Origin: Dyadobacter diqingensis | GTDB lineage: Bacteria > Bacteroidota > Bacteroidia > Cytophagales > Spirosomataceae | Assembly (NCBI RefSeq): GCF_024220585.1 | Contig: NZ_JAMXKF010000007.1 | Span: forward strand, 120,776 to 184,775 | Length of the DNA: 64,000 nt | Reading direction: 5' to 3' | In this document: piece by piece, positions 8,748 through 17,400 of the stretch | Position numbering within the stretch: position 1 is the stretch's first letter | Layout of the letters: each line of letters opens with the position of its first letter | Position numbers and translations under genes: made by a program | Notes under the pieces: model-generated | What the model saw: the letters and a program-made list of their open reading frames with translations, nothing else | Database searches by the model: none | What the model was told of the DNA's origin: nothing

Positions 8748-10643
8748 TTACCAGCCTGGATTTTGAATCAGCGTTGGTGTCCTCTGAAGCTCATCCTGCA
8801 TGATTGGGAAAAGATAATGTCGGGGTGCCTGAAAAACCCTGCTTTCTACAAAAAAACGCTTCATTTTGTATTTTTTACCGTCGACGACGATCTTTCCATC
8901 CGGATCTTCAACTGGCCTCATGCCATTAATCATTCTCTGACTTTTCGGATAAGGCCAGGCTTTCTGCGAGCGGTCGTCGTTTGTACTTCCTGCGGACTGC
9001 CACGCTTGTTCTTTCGCTAATTCTTTTGGAGAACTGGCATCCAGATATAACCTTGTACCCCAGATCCTGTTATTTTCATAAAACAACTCAACACGTCTTT
9101 CACGTTTGATATACTCATCCATCAGTGCTTTGTCGGCGCTGGCTGCCGTGGGAATTGGTGCCATAAAAGAACGCTTGCGGACCTGATTGATCAGTTCATA
9201 AATCTCAGCATTGGGACCGGCCGTTTCGTTGACAGCTTCACAATAGATGTAGATAAATTCAGGTAGACGCCATACCGGTGGCCCGCTGATAGCAAAGCTT
9301 TTATCCCTGTTCCATGATTCTCTAAGAATTTTTCTCAAAAAGTATCCGGTGGTAGAAGAGTTTGTAGCGCCCACCCTGTCGGCACCGGTTGCCGTATTGA
9401 TTACTTTTCCTTTAAATGTCGAACCGTGGTAAATGATATCTCTGTAAAAACGCGGATCTCTTTTTACGCTTTCATATGGATTGGCATCGTCATAACCATC
9501 TGTTTTAGCGCGAGAACTGTAAACAGGATAACCAAAACCATCCGGCGCGATGTATTCATATTCGTCAACCTGCTCCTGAACCGGCATTTGCCGTGAACTA
9601 CCTCCCCAGCTTGGCGGATAAATATCTCCCTGCCAGTTGTTATCTTTATCCCGTGTCACCAGAAAAACCGCCTCCTTTTGAAACGCCTCCATGTTATGAT
9701 ACAAATCCCAAAGCCGTGCATACACCTTTGAATTATTGTTATTTGTACCCGCATCATCTTTAAAATCGGACCCATCATGTCCTGTATAAAGACTGAACCT
9801 TTGTGCCCCGTCGGCCTTATATTCCATCACTGCTTTGGCGGCATCCCTCGCAGCAATCCAGCGTGACTGGTTATAAGCATATTCAGCTTTAAACTGACGT
9901 GTATCATTGGGAAATGCACCGCCATTCCACATGGGTGTAGCAGCCATCCAGGAAATAATAGCTTTCAGGCCCAGACAAGCTCCTTTGTCGATTCTTCCAA
10001 AATCGGAACCACCCCATGTTGCCGGCACCAATGCCATGGCTGAATCACAATCCTGGATAACCTTAGCCGCGATTGCGTGAAAAGATTCCTGCTTGAAATC
10101 CATTGGGTCCGTCGGCTGAATGGTTCTGTTGATATACACAACTTCGCCATACATCCGTGCCGCCAAGTAATGCAGATAAGCCCTCATAAAATATGTTTCG
10201 CCCTTTCTTTTCTGCAAATCTCCGGCTTGCAAAGGATTATCCGGCGTATTGTACTTTTTCACACCTTCCAAAATCACATTGGCTTTTCTGATCCGTGCAT
10301 ACAAATCCCACCAATACTGACCCTTGCTGCTTCGGTCGGGCATAGCGCTCGGACTCCAGTCGCCGTTGTTAAATTTATTGGTAAGACTCCCTTCTGCCGT
10401 CGAGCCTTCCGCCTCGTCAGTAACAGGGGCAGACGAAAAGTGATTAAAGAATACCAACGGACTGTTAGATCCCTTCACGTTGTCGTATAAATCTGTTACC
10501 AACTGATTAACCTTGTTATAACGTGTAAAAACCTGCTCTGCATCCAGCTGATCATCCGGCTTTCTATCCAGAAAATCCTCCTGACAAGCGGTGAGTAATG
10601 CCGCGCAGGTCAGTATCAAGCAATAAATCGTTTTAGCCTTCAT
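8748..10643 (-). CDS. SusD/RagB family outer-membrane lipoprotein (second system)
   Basis: A 631-residue lipoprotein with a signal peptide ending in an LLTAC lipobox at about residue 20. The mature start QEDFLDRKPDDQLD is typical of SusD proteins, and YIYCEAVNETAGPNAE plus a late KRERRVELFYENNRIWGTR helix match the SusD C-terminal region. It is the ligand-capturing partner of the SusC encoded 17 bp upstream. It is the last gene of the sigma/FecR/SusC/SusD operon. The stop codon lies beside the inverted repeats flanking the GxxExxY gene. The substrate is unknown, and no glycoside hydrolase sits in this operon to indicate one. Confidence 0.92.
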   Translation of the reverse strand: MKAKTIYCLILTCAALLTACQEDFLDRKPDDQLDAEQVFTRYNKVNQLVTDLYDNVKGSNSPLVFFNHFSSAPVTDEAEGSTAEGSLTNKFNNGDWSPSAMPDRSSKGQYWWDLYARIRKANVILEGVKKYNTPDNPLQAGDLQKRKGETYFMRAYLHYLAARMYGEVVYINRTIQPTDPMDFKQESFHAIAAKVIQDCDSAMALVPATWGGSDFGRIDKGACLGLKAIISWMAATPMWNGGAFPNDTRQFKAEYAYNQSRWIAARDAAKAVMEYKADGAQRFSLYTGHDGSDFKDDAGTNNNNSKVYARLWDLYHNMEAFQKEAVFLVTRDKDNNWQGDIYPPSWGGSSRQMPVQEQVDEYEYIAPDGFGYPVYSSRAKTDGYDDANPYESVKRDPRFYRDIIYHGSTFKGKVINTATGADRVGATNSSTTGYFLRKILRESWNRDKSFAISGPPVWRLPEFIYIYCEAVNETAGPNAEIYELINQVRKRSFMAPIPTAASADKALMDEYIKRERRVELFYENNRIWGTRLYLDASSPKELAKEQAWQSAGSTNDDRSQKAWPYPKSQRMINGMRPVEDPDGKIVVDGKKYKMKRFFVESRVFQAPRHYLFPIMQDELQRTPTLIQNPGW

Positions 10644-10660
10644 AGTTATTTCAAATAAGA

Positions 10661-13600
10661 TTAGAATGAGATATCTACACCAAAATTCAACACCTTCTGG
10701 ATCGGATACCAGTCCCCGGAGCCTTGCCTGGTTTCAGGATCCATATCCACTTTATCGAGTCCGTCCCAGGTAAAGAGATTCATACCCTGCGCATAAAACC
10801 TGACCTGGCTGAGACCTATCGTTTTGATCATTCGCTTCGGCAGGTTATATCCCAATTCTATTGTTTTCAAACGAACATATTTTGAATTGTAAAGAAACAA
10901 GCTGCTGTTGTCATTCTTGTTGTTGGTATAATCACCGTAATGAAGTGCAGGATACGTAGCAGTTTCGGCAGTTTCAGGTGTCCACCGTTCAAGGTGCATC
11001 GGTTTGACCTTTCCATATTTGTCTTGCGAGAATAACGGAAAATCATACACTGCTGCGCCGGATAACTGTACCGAAGCACGCGCAGCTCCCTGAAACAGCA
11101 TACTGAAATCAAAATTCCTGAATTTGACACCAACCGGAATACCAAACATAATTTCCGGATTTCTTGGATTTCCGAGACTGGTGCGGTCTCCAAGATCATC
11201 CACTTTTCCGTCACCATTAAGATCTTTATACACAACATCTCCCGGTCGCAAAGAGCCCCAGGTTTGGAAACCGCCGCCATTGTTCATCGCATTCAGCTGG
11301 TCGGCTTCTGCCTGGTTTTTCACTAAATGATCAAAAATATAGGAGAAGTGCTCTCCAATTCTTTTTCCAGTGTTTGCCCTACCCGCAGAAGCATAAGGAA
11401 TTTCATTCATGAAAATGATCTTATTCCGTGCGAAGGTGAAGTTCGGTTTGATAAAATAGGTAAAATCTTTCCCAACCGAGCCGTTGTACCCAATCTCAAA
11501 ATCAAAACCTTTGTTATTCACAATACCCGAATTAATGTATGGCGCATCTTTCCCCACGATATCTGAAAAACCGAGCTTGTTTCCGCCGCTCATATCCGTG
11601 ATGATATCATAACGATGCTCACGGAACAGGTCAAGGGATAAGGTGACGTGCTTAAAGATTGTTGCATCGATACCAATATTGGTTTTCCGCGCTTTTTCCC
11701 AGGTTAAGTCAGGATTTGCCAGATCACCTTCAAAGAGATAACCGCCAGCACCGGAACCAAAATTATCGGTACCAAAATTGTAATCATAGTCTCTGCCGCC
11801 AAAGTATTGCAGGTAGATAAAACGTTTGTCATTAGGAACCTTGTCACTCCCGACAAGCCCGAATGAACCCCGAATTTTCAAACTATTGATAACCGTTGAA
11901 TTTTGCAGGAATCCTTCTTTCGATAAAACCCAACCCGCAGAAACCGACGGAAAAAATCCATATCTTTTGCCTTTGGCAAAGTTTTCAGAACCATTGTACG
12001 CAGCATTGACTTCAAACAGATACTTGTCTGCATATCCGTAAGTTGCCCTGGCCGTTAGTCCCTGATAACTGAACGGAACCTGATTTTTGATAACCCGTTT
12101 CGACCTGTTACCAAGAACCATTGCCGTTACTCCATGGCTTCCAAAATGACGCATATAGTCCAGTTTGACCTGAACATAAGTCCGGTTATCATTGTCGTTG
12201 TAGTTATATCCGTTGCCAATCGTTTGATCGATATTATACTTATTCCCCGTTTTATACGCACCGGTGTAGTGTCCCGGATTCATATAGATGTCGCTCCCGC
12301 TGGTGGGGACAAAGGTTGCATAACCCGGATATTCGCGGTATCCTTCTGAGTAAGTATTAACCTTCCGGTCGATCCAGCCGCCGGTTGAAGCATCGTAGGA
12401 AAAGATACCATCCAGGGAAAGCCCTTTTGTAATAAAATCAAGCTTGTGTCCCAGTGAAAATGATCCGTTCAGGTAGGTATTCTTTTCATTCAGGAAACCG
12501 GTACGGCTTAATTCTCCCAGAATATTGAAGCGGTAAATCTGGTCTCCGTAAAGCATTCCCAACGGGTTATTGATCTGATAAACGCGGTTAGCCGGATCAT
12601 CGTTACTCTCAACCACAATCGGCAGAAAAGACGGCTGCGTATTGGCCATTTCAACAATCCTGTTTGCCGTTGTTCCCGGCGCGGTGCGGTCAGTTATCCT
12701 TGCACCGATATCCAGTTTTGCATAAAAATTGTCCGTGATATCAATGTCAATATTCGAGCGGAAGTTGTATCGTTTAAACACCGCCTGCGTATTGTTACTT
12801 CCAAGATCCGTGTGTTTGTAATTTCCATCCTGCTGAAAATAATTGGCCAGCACAAAGTAACGGGCACGCACAGATCCGCCGCTGATCGAAAGGCTGTAAT
12901 CTTTCTGAACACCAGGTTTAAAAGCATAGTCAAAATAATCCCAGTTATAACCCAGACCATCAGAATTATCACCCTTTGCCTTACGGAAATTGGCTATTGC
13001 GGTTTCTGAAAAAAGATTGAGCGTAGCCGGATCCGTATTGGGATGATCATTTCTTTTAGCCTCATTGTACAACATGGCGTAATCAGCAGAGCCCAGATAT
13101 TTTGGAAATTTCACCGGCTGATTTGTCCCGACAGAAGCTTTGAAGTTTACCGTTGCCTTATCCTGTACCTTCCCTCTTCTGGTCGTGATCAAAATCACCC
13201 CATTGGCACCTCGCACACCATAAGGTGCCGTCGCCGAGGCATCTTTCAAAATTGTAAAAGTTTCAATCTCTGACGGAGCCAGATAATCCATACTTCTTTC
13301 CAGACCGTCGATAATGACGATTGGAGCCGTATTTCCGTAAGTTGCCGTACCTCTTATAAAAATATCGCTGCGGTCCACGCCAGGCTCCCCACCACTAAAC
13401 TGGTTTGCAAACAAACCCGGAAGCCTCCCCGCCAGTGCATTGGTAATGCTTGCCGTCGGGCTTTGTTTCAAATCCTCCGTTGTAATGGTAGAAATTGCTC
13501 CGGTTATCGTCGCCTTCCTTTGCGAACCGTACCCTACAATCACCAACTCTTCAAGCCCTCCGAGATCCTCTTCAAGCTGAATCGTAAAGGTTGTCTGGGC

Positions 13601-14233
13601 ACCGACCAATTGTTCCTTCCCAAGATAACCGATGTAAGAAATAACAAGCACATCGCCCGGGTTGGCCTCAATTTTAAACTTTCCGTTTACATCAGACGAA
13701 GTGCCCTTGTCAGTACCTTTCACAATAACCGTGGCACCCGGCAAAGCCGCTCCCCTGGCATCCTGAATAAGCCCTGAAATTTCTCTGATTAAAATCTCTG
13801 GCTCCATCGCCGTCGACATGTTAAGCATCTTAATCCCTCCGGAAGTAGCTCTGGTATCCCTTTTTTCAAAAACAGCGACCTGCTTCCCGACCAACTTATA
13901 GGTCAGGTCAGTACCCCGCAGTGCTTTATCCAAAATGACCGGAATTGTTTCGTTTTTTAAACTGATTGTGAGGTTATTCTGCTCTCTGCCTAAAAAAAGA
14001 TCGTCTTTGTAAAAAATGTGGTAGTCTGTTTTTTCCTGGATCTGTTCGAAGAGCGTGTTCAGATTTCCGTTTTTGATCTGAACATCCATTCTGTTCTTTT
14101 GAGAAAAACCGTTAGCATGCACGCCCATCATAGCGACCCAAAACAGAAACATGGTTAGTTTCATAATTCGCAACAGTTTTTGATGACGAAACCCAATGAC
14201 TGGGCAATACCATAAATGGTCAAATTTTTTCAT
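10661..14233 (-). CDS. SusC-like TonB-dependent receptor with N-terminal STN signalling domain
   Basis: A 1190-residue outer-membrane transporter. A secretin/TonB short N-terminal (STN) domain occupies about residues 52-105 (GNLNTLFEQIQEKTDYHIFY onward). A carboxypeptidase-D-like domain follows (about 150-225, PGATVIVKGTDKGTSSD), then the plug (VIVGYGSQRKATITGAIS, IVIIDGLERSMDYL, IETFTILKDASATAPYGVRG) and the barrel. The STN domain normally contacts a FecR anti-sigma factor, and such a gene lies just upstream, so ligand binding should switch on the operon's own ECF sigma factor. The frame opens at 14233; an internal Met at residue 24 (MKLTMFLFWVAMMG) gives a cleaner signal peptide and could be the true start. 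The ligand is unknown. Confidence 0.92.
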   Translation of the reverse strand: MKKFDHLWYCPVIGFRHQKLLRIMKLTMFLFWVAMMGVHANGFSQKNRMDVQIKNGNLNTLFEQIQEKTDYHIFYKDDLFLGREQNNLTISLKNETIPVILDKALRGTDLTYKLVGKQVAVFEKRDTRATSGGIKMLNMSTAMEPEILIREISGLIQDARGAALPGATVIVKGTDKGTSSDVNGKFKIEANPGDVLVISYIGYLGKEQLVGAQTTFTIQLEEDLGGLEELVIVGYGSQRKATITGAISTITTEDLKQSPTASITNALAGRLPGLFANQFSGGEPGVDRSDIFIRGTATYGNTAPIVIIDGLERSMDYLAPSEIETFTILKDASATAPYGVRGANGVILITTRRGKVQDKATVNFKASVGTNQPVKFPKYLGSADYAMLYNEAKRNDHPNTDPATLNLFSETAIANFRKAKGDNSDGLGYNWDYFDYAFKPGVQKDYSLSISGGSVRARYFVLANYFQQDGNYKHTDLGSNNTQAVFKRYNFRSNIDIDITDNFYAKLDIGARITDRTAPGTTANRIVEMANTQPSFLPIVVESNDDPANRVYQINNPLGMLYGDQIYRFNILGELSRTGFLNEKNTYLNGSFSLGHKLDFITKGLSLDGIFSYDASTGGWIDRKVNTYSEGYREYPGYATFVPTSGSDIYMNPGHYTGAYKTGNKYNIDQTIGNGYNYNDNDNRTYVQVKLDYMRHFGSHGVTAMVLGNRSKRVIKNQVPFSYQGLTARATYGYADKYLFEVNAAYNGSENFAKGKRYGFFPSVSAGWVLSKEGFLQNSTVINSLKIRGSFGLVGSDKVPNDKRFIYLQYFGGRDYDYNFGTDNFGSGAGGYLFEGDLANPDLTWEKARKTNIGIDATIFKHVTLSLDLFREHRYDIITDMSGGNKLGFSDIVGKDAPYINSGIVNNKGFDFEIGYNGSVGKDFTYFIKPNFTFARNKIIFMNEIPYASAGRANTGKRIGEHFSYIFDHLVKNQAEADQLNAMNNGGGFQTWGSLRPGDVVYKDLNGDGKVDDLGDRTSLGNPRNPEIMFGIPVGVKFRNFDFSMLFQGAARASVQLSGAAVYDFPLFSQDKYGKVKPMHLERWTPETAETATYPALHYGDYTNNKNDNSSLFLYNSKYVRLKTIELGYNLPKRMIKTIGLSQVRFYAQGMNLFTWDGLDKVDMDPETRQGSGDWYPIQKVLNFGVDISF

Positions 14234-14273
14234 AAATTTGAATCAGCTTTTGTGTATACAATTGTTTAAGATT

Positions 14274-14326
14274 AACCTGCTTGCTGGCAGGTTTTCATTG
14301 ACGGAAGGCGTTGCTGCGCCTTCCGT
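14274..14326 (-). repeat. Twin hairpins with identical loops between fecR and susC
   Basis: Two adjacent stem-loops. One has stem AACCTGC/GCAGGTT at 14274-14293. The other has stem ACGGAAGGCG/CGCCTTCCGT at 14301-14326. Both enclose the loop TTGCTG (CAGCAA in the minus-strand RNA). They begin 4 nt after the fecR stop codon. No T-run follows on the transcribed strand, so they look like mRNA processing or stability elements rather than a simple terminator. Confidence 0.6.
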
Positions 14327-14329
14327 TTT

Positions 14330-15484
14330 TTATTCTTTAATAGTATTTTTCTCTAAAATGAACCTCCTTTCCGTTTGGTGATAGTTAAGTGAATTACTTG
14401 CTGCAATGATATCGATGATCTCCGGGAGCGTGTTCCGCAAATCCAGATGCCCCTTAAACTTAACCGAACCGAGTTGCTTATCGCCAAGCAAAAGTTCGAC
14501 GTTGTAATAGCGGGAAAGTCGTTTTAAAATATCGTTTAGAGGTGCTTCCTTTAAAATCAGATAGCCCCTTTTCCAGGAGGTATATTCTTCTATATCTACT
14601 TCGGTTACGTTTAACACTTTATTGGCAGGATCATAACTGGCGCGGGTGCCAGGTACCATTTTTCTTTTAGAAGATCCCAAAAACGATTTTTTATTCGTCG
14701 TCAGCTCAATACTTCCTTTTGCCAGCACGGCGTGGGTTTGACTATCGTCGTTGTAAGCGCTGACGTCAAACTCCGTCCCCAGTACCTCTACTTTGATATT
14801 TTTGGTATGCACATAAAAAGGGATTTCATTACGATGGCGTACCGAGAAATAAGCCTGTCCTTCCAGATAAACCTCTCTTGCTTTTTCTGTAAAACGTGAT
14901 GGATAAACAAGCTTGGAGCCGGAATTAACCCATATTTCCGTTCCGTCCTGCAAGGTTAAAAAAGCTCTTTTTCCATAGGGAACGAGGAGGGTATTGTAGC
15001 TGCTTTCAAGGTCTGACAACGCCTGATTAACGACGGCTACCGAGTCGATCTGGATTGCTTCTCCGGTTTGTTTGTAAACAAGGGAGGAATTTTTCTTCGT
15101 TAGCTGAATTTTCCGCTTATCAGCCAGTATCAGCTGCGTTGCTGCGCCGCTGTCTACGATTGCCGCAGCCGTTCTTTCCATAGCGGATTCTGTATTTTCC
15201 CGCAACGCGTAGTACCCTATACCCACTGCAAATAGGATGGCTATCGTCGCAGCAATTCGCAGCCATATAGGCCTTACCGACCTGGCCGTTTCCTGTTTTT
15301 CAGACAGCAGGTTCTCTGAAATCCTGTTCCATAAATCAGCCTTTTCCTCGGCTGGTAATTTTTCATTGCCAACAGATTTGATAAGACGCCCGGTGTTTTC
15401 AATGATCTTCCGCTGTTCCGGGGTAAGATCATTTGATTCTTCCGAGAGGAATTTATCCAGCTTATCTTTTCTTCTATTCTTCAT
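14330..15484 (-). CDS. FecR family anti-sigma factor
   Basis: A 384-residue inner-membrane signal transducer. The N-terminal about 75 residues are cytoplasmic and charged, expected to bind the ECF sigma factor. One membrane segment follows at about 78-97 (IAATIAILFAVGIGYYAL). The periplasmic FecR domain includes LLVPYGKRAFLTLQDGTEI, WVNSGSKLVYPSRF and VLGTEFDVSAYNDD. A C-terminal DUF4974-like domain (ILKEAPLNDILKRLSRYYNV) should meet the STN domain of the receptor encoded next. Order and strand (sigma, fecR, STN-susC, susD) are those of a trans-envelope signalling operon. The gap to the sigma gene is about 90 bp and T-rich on the coding strand. Confidence 0.92.
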   Translation of the reverse strand: MKNRRKDKLDKFLSEESNDLTPEQRKIIENTGRLIKSVGNEKLPAEEKADLWNRISENLLSEKQETARSVRPIWLRIAATIAILFAVGIGYYALRENTESAMERTAAAIVDSGAATQLILADKRKIQLTKKNSSLVYKQTGEAIQIDSVAVVNQALSDLESSYNTLLVPYGKRAFLTLQDGTEIWVNSGSKLVYPSRFTEKAREVYLEGQAYFSVRHRNEIPFYVHTKNIKVEVLGTEFDVSAYNDDSQTHAVLAKGSIELTTNKKSFLGSSKRKMVPGTRASYDPANKVLNVTEVDIEEYTSWKRGYLILKEAPLNDILKRLSRYYNVELLLGDKQLGSVKFKGHLDLRNTLPEIIDIIAASNSLNYHQTERRFILEKNTIKE

Positions 15485-15576
15485 GTGAGGTCGTATTTAA
15501 CCTACAAGAGAAAGGAATCAGAAAAACATAGACTTATATTTTGTTTTATTTTAACTAAAAAAAGAAAAAAAGTTTT

Positions 15577-16164
15577 TTAGCTCAGCATGGCAAACAGGAT
15601 GTAGACGATTTCCAGTCGGCCGCGCAGTTGTTTGAGGGCTCTGTAAATGAAGGTCCGGCAGGTTGGAACGGAAATTTGCATAATAGCCGCAATTTCCTCG
15701 TAATCAAGATCATGATTAAATTTTAAATAAAGAATTTCACGCTGACGATCGGGCAGCTGATTAATCTCCAACGCAAGCGCCTGAAGAATATCCCGCTGGT
15801 TTTCATCCATGATCATCTCATGTTCAATGCTGAAAGTAAAAGTAGAAATAGGCAGCGTTTCATCAGAATTCCACCCCTGAAAACTGAAAACGGAAGCTTT
15901 ACGATTAGCAGTATTGAGTTTTCTACGTAATGATTTCAGCAGATAAAATTTGACATTAACCTCTTTTGCCAACCGGCCTCTATAATGGTGAAGATCGATA
16001 AACAGATCGTGGATGCAGTCTTTGATTAGCTCGTTGTCAGAAGTATAACGTAAGCCGAAACTATAAAGGACATCAGAATACTGGTCATACAGACTGGCGA
16101 ACGCCGACTGGTCGCCCAGGGTGAATCGTTCCCACAGCGTGTTTTCCACTTCCGTTTCCTTCAT
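15577..16164 (-). CDS. ECF (sigma-70 family, group 4) RNA polymerase sigma factor
   Basis: A 195-residue protein with the two-domain ECF layout. Region 2 includes LGDQSAFASLYDQYSDVLYS and LIKDCIHDLFIDLH (about residues 17-65). Region 4 includes LPDRQREILYLKFNHDLDYE, then EIAAIMQISVPTCRTFIYRA, the helix-turn-helix that reads the -35 element (about 138-180). It is the first gene of the operon with the FecR anti-sigma factor, STN-type SusC and SusD. By family precedent it is held by FecR until the receptor is occupied and then activates the uptake genes. No convincing TAnnTTTG box was found directly upstream. Confidence 0.93.
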   Translation of the reverse strand: MKETEVENTLWERFTLGDQSAFASLYDQYSDVLYSFGLRYTSDNELIKDCIHDLFIDLHHYRGRLAKEVNVKFYLLKSLRRKLNTANRKASVFSFQGWNSDETLPISTFTFSIEHEMIMDENQRDILQALALEINQLPDRQREILYLKFNHDLDYEEIAAIMQISVPTCRTFIYRALKQLRGRLEIVYILFAMLS

Positions 16165-16338
16165 GCGGACAAAATTTAGTTAGGTTGCTGATATGCCGGC
16201 AAATATGCAGGAAATTTCTTTATCGCAATATAAAAATTATATCTTGAGAAAGTGACATACCAAAAACGAACAGCTCTGTCGCTGGAAAAATAGGATTGGG
16301 CGAGAATTAAAATCAAAATATCAGATGAGACGCTGGTA

Positions 16339-17397
16339 CTATTGGATAGCCTCCTTTGCGTCCCACTGCCTGACAAGCTCGTTTACAGTTTTGAGCCAGT
16401 AACGCTGTCCTTTTACTGTCCAGTGCCCGTCCCCCAGGTGATACCATTCAGGATGGCTCCGGATTGTATCCTGAATAGAAAGTACCGGCGTTTTCAGGGC
16501 AGGATGTTTTTCGATGATTGAGATCTGATTATTGTACGGATAACGGTCATTTTCACAAACCGTTACCTTATTTGGGACAAAACAGAAATACACTTCCTCA
16601 AAACCCGCTGCCTTGTAATAATCCCGGATGTTGTTCATGTTTGTAACAACCGTATCCACGGATTGCGGAGTAATTTTATAAAACGGTGATAACCCGATTT
16701 TGGGATCGGCCTCAATATTATAAAACAAATATTCATGATTTCTGGAAATGATGGCGCCCGTATGCGTACGGTCAAACCAGGATAACATGATATTCGACTT
16801 TAATTCTTTTAACTTTAAAAATGGGTCGAAATTAAAAAGGAGAAATTCAATCCGCTGATTGATCTGATCGCCAAATTTGTCCCACCAGAATGAAGATTCT
16901 TCTTCATGTTTTTCGGCAACGGCCGGTTTAAGTCTTCCTTCAATCTGAAAACCCTTATCAAAATATAGAGACTTGTAATCACTCCGCAGACGTTCCTGAA
17001 TGGTTCTCTCTATAACTTCAATCACAAGAATGGATTTCCTGGAAGTATCCAGCTTCACCGTGTCAACATAAGCACCCAACCAGATATGAAAGTTTTTATG
17101 TCCCGCATAAAAGCTCGTGTCCATAGGCGTGAAACTGTCGCCGATGGTGTAAAGGTCAATATTTGAGTACTTTTTTTCAGGTTTATCCGAGGGAAGCAAC
17201 GTAGCATTCTGGTTATAATCCAGCTCCTTGAATTTATTCAGATTTGAAGTATTGTAAAGATCACCAAAACGATATTGATCGGGAATCCACCCTTTGGCAA
17301 CTATTTTTCGCTGTAATGCAGGAGACAAACTGATCACAAAAACAATTCCCGACAAAAGCAGAACGATATAGCGGATTAACGTATTCATATAACCCAT
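16339..17397 (-). CDS. AlgJ/AlgX-type SGNH-fold O-acetylation protein
   Basis: A 352-residue protein with an N-terminal membrane anchor or signal (LIRYIVLLLSGIVFVISLSP). It has an SGNH-hydrolase-like arrangement: YTIGDSFTPMD near residues 83-93 (candidate Ser88) and HLGDGHWTVKGQRYW near the C-terminus (candidate Asp323 and His325). Its gene starts 3 bp after the AlgI-type MBOAT gene, and together they form the usual two-component acetyl-transfer pair: the membrane acyltransferase moves the acyl group across the membrane and the SGNH protein places it on a periplasmic or exported polysaccharide. No polysaccharide synthase is adjacent, so the acceptor is unknown. Confidence 0.75.
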   Translation of the reverse strand: MGYMNTLIRYIVLLLSGIVFVISLSPALQRKIVAKGWIPDQYRFGDLYNTSNLNKFKELDYNQNATLLPSDKPEKKYSNIDLYTIGDSFTPMDTSFYAGHKNFHIWLGAYVDTVKLDTSRKSILVIEVIERTIQERLRSDYKSLYFDKGFQIEGRLKPAVAEKHEEESSFWWDKFGDQINQRIEFLLFNFDPFLKLKELKSNIMLSWFDRTHTGAIISRNHEYLFYNIEADPKIGLSPFYKITPQSVDTVVTNMNNIRDYYKAAGFEEVYFCFVPNKVTVCENDRYPYNNQISIIEKHPALKTPVLSIQDTIRSHPEWYHLGDGHWTVKGQRYWLKTVNELVRQWDAKEAIQ

Positions 17398-17400
17398 GGC

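Noticed and set aside
15555..15580. Hairpin between the sigma factor and fecR genes as a terminator
   Set aside because: The stem is made only of A-T pairs from low-complexity tracts, and the genes form a conserved operon, so a functional terminator is doubtful.
16176..16376. 66-residue minus-strand ORF between the sigma factor and AlgJ-like genes
   Set aside because: It overlaps the 3' end of the AlgJ-like gene in another frame and has no recognisable composition or start signal. It is treated as a chance ORF.
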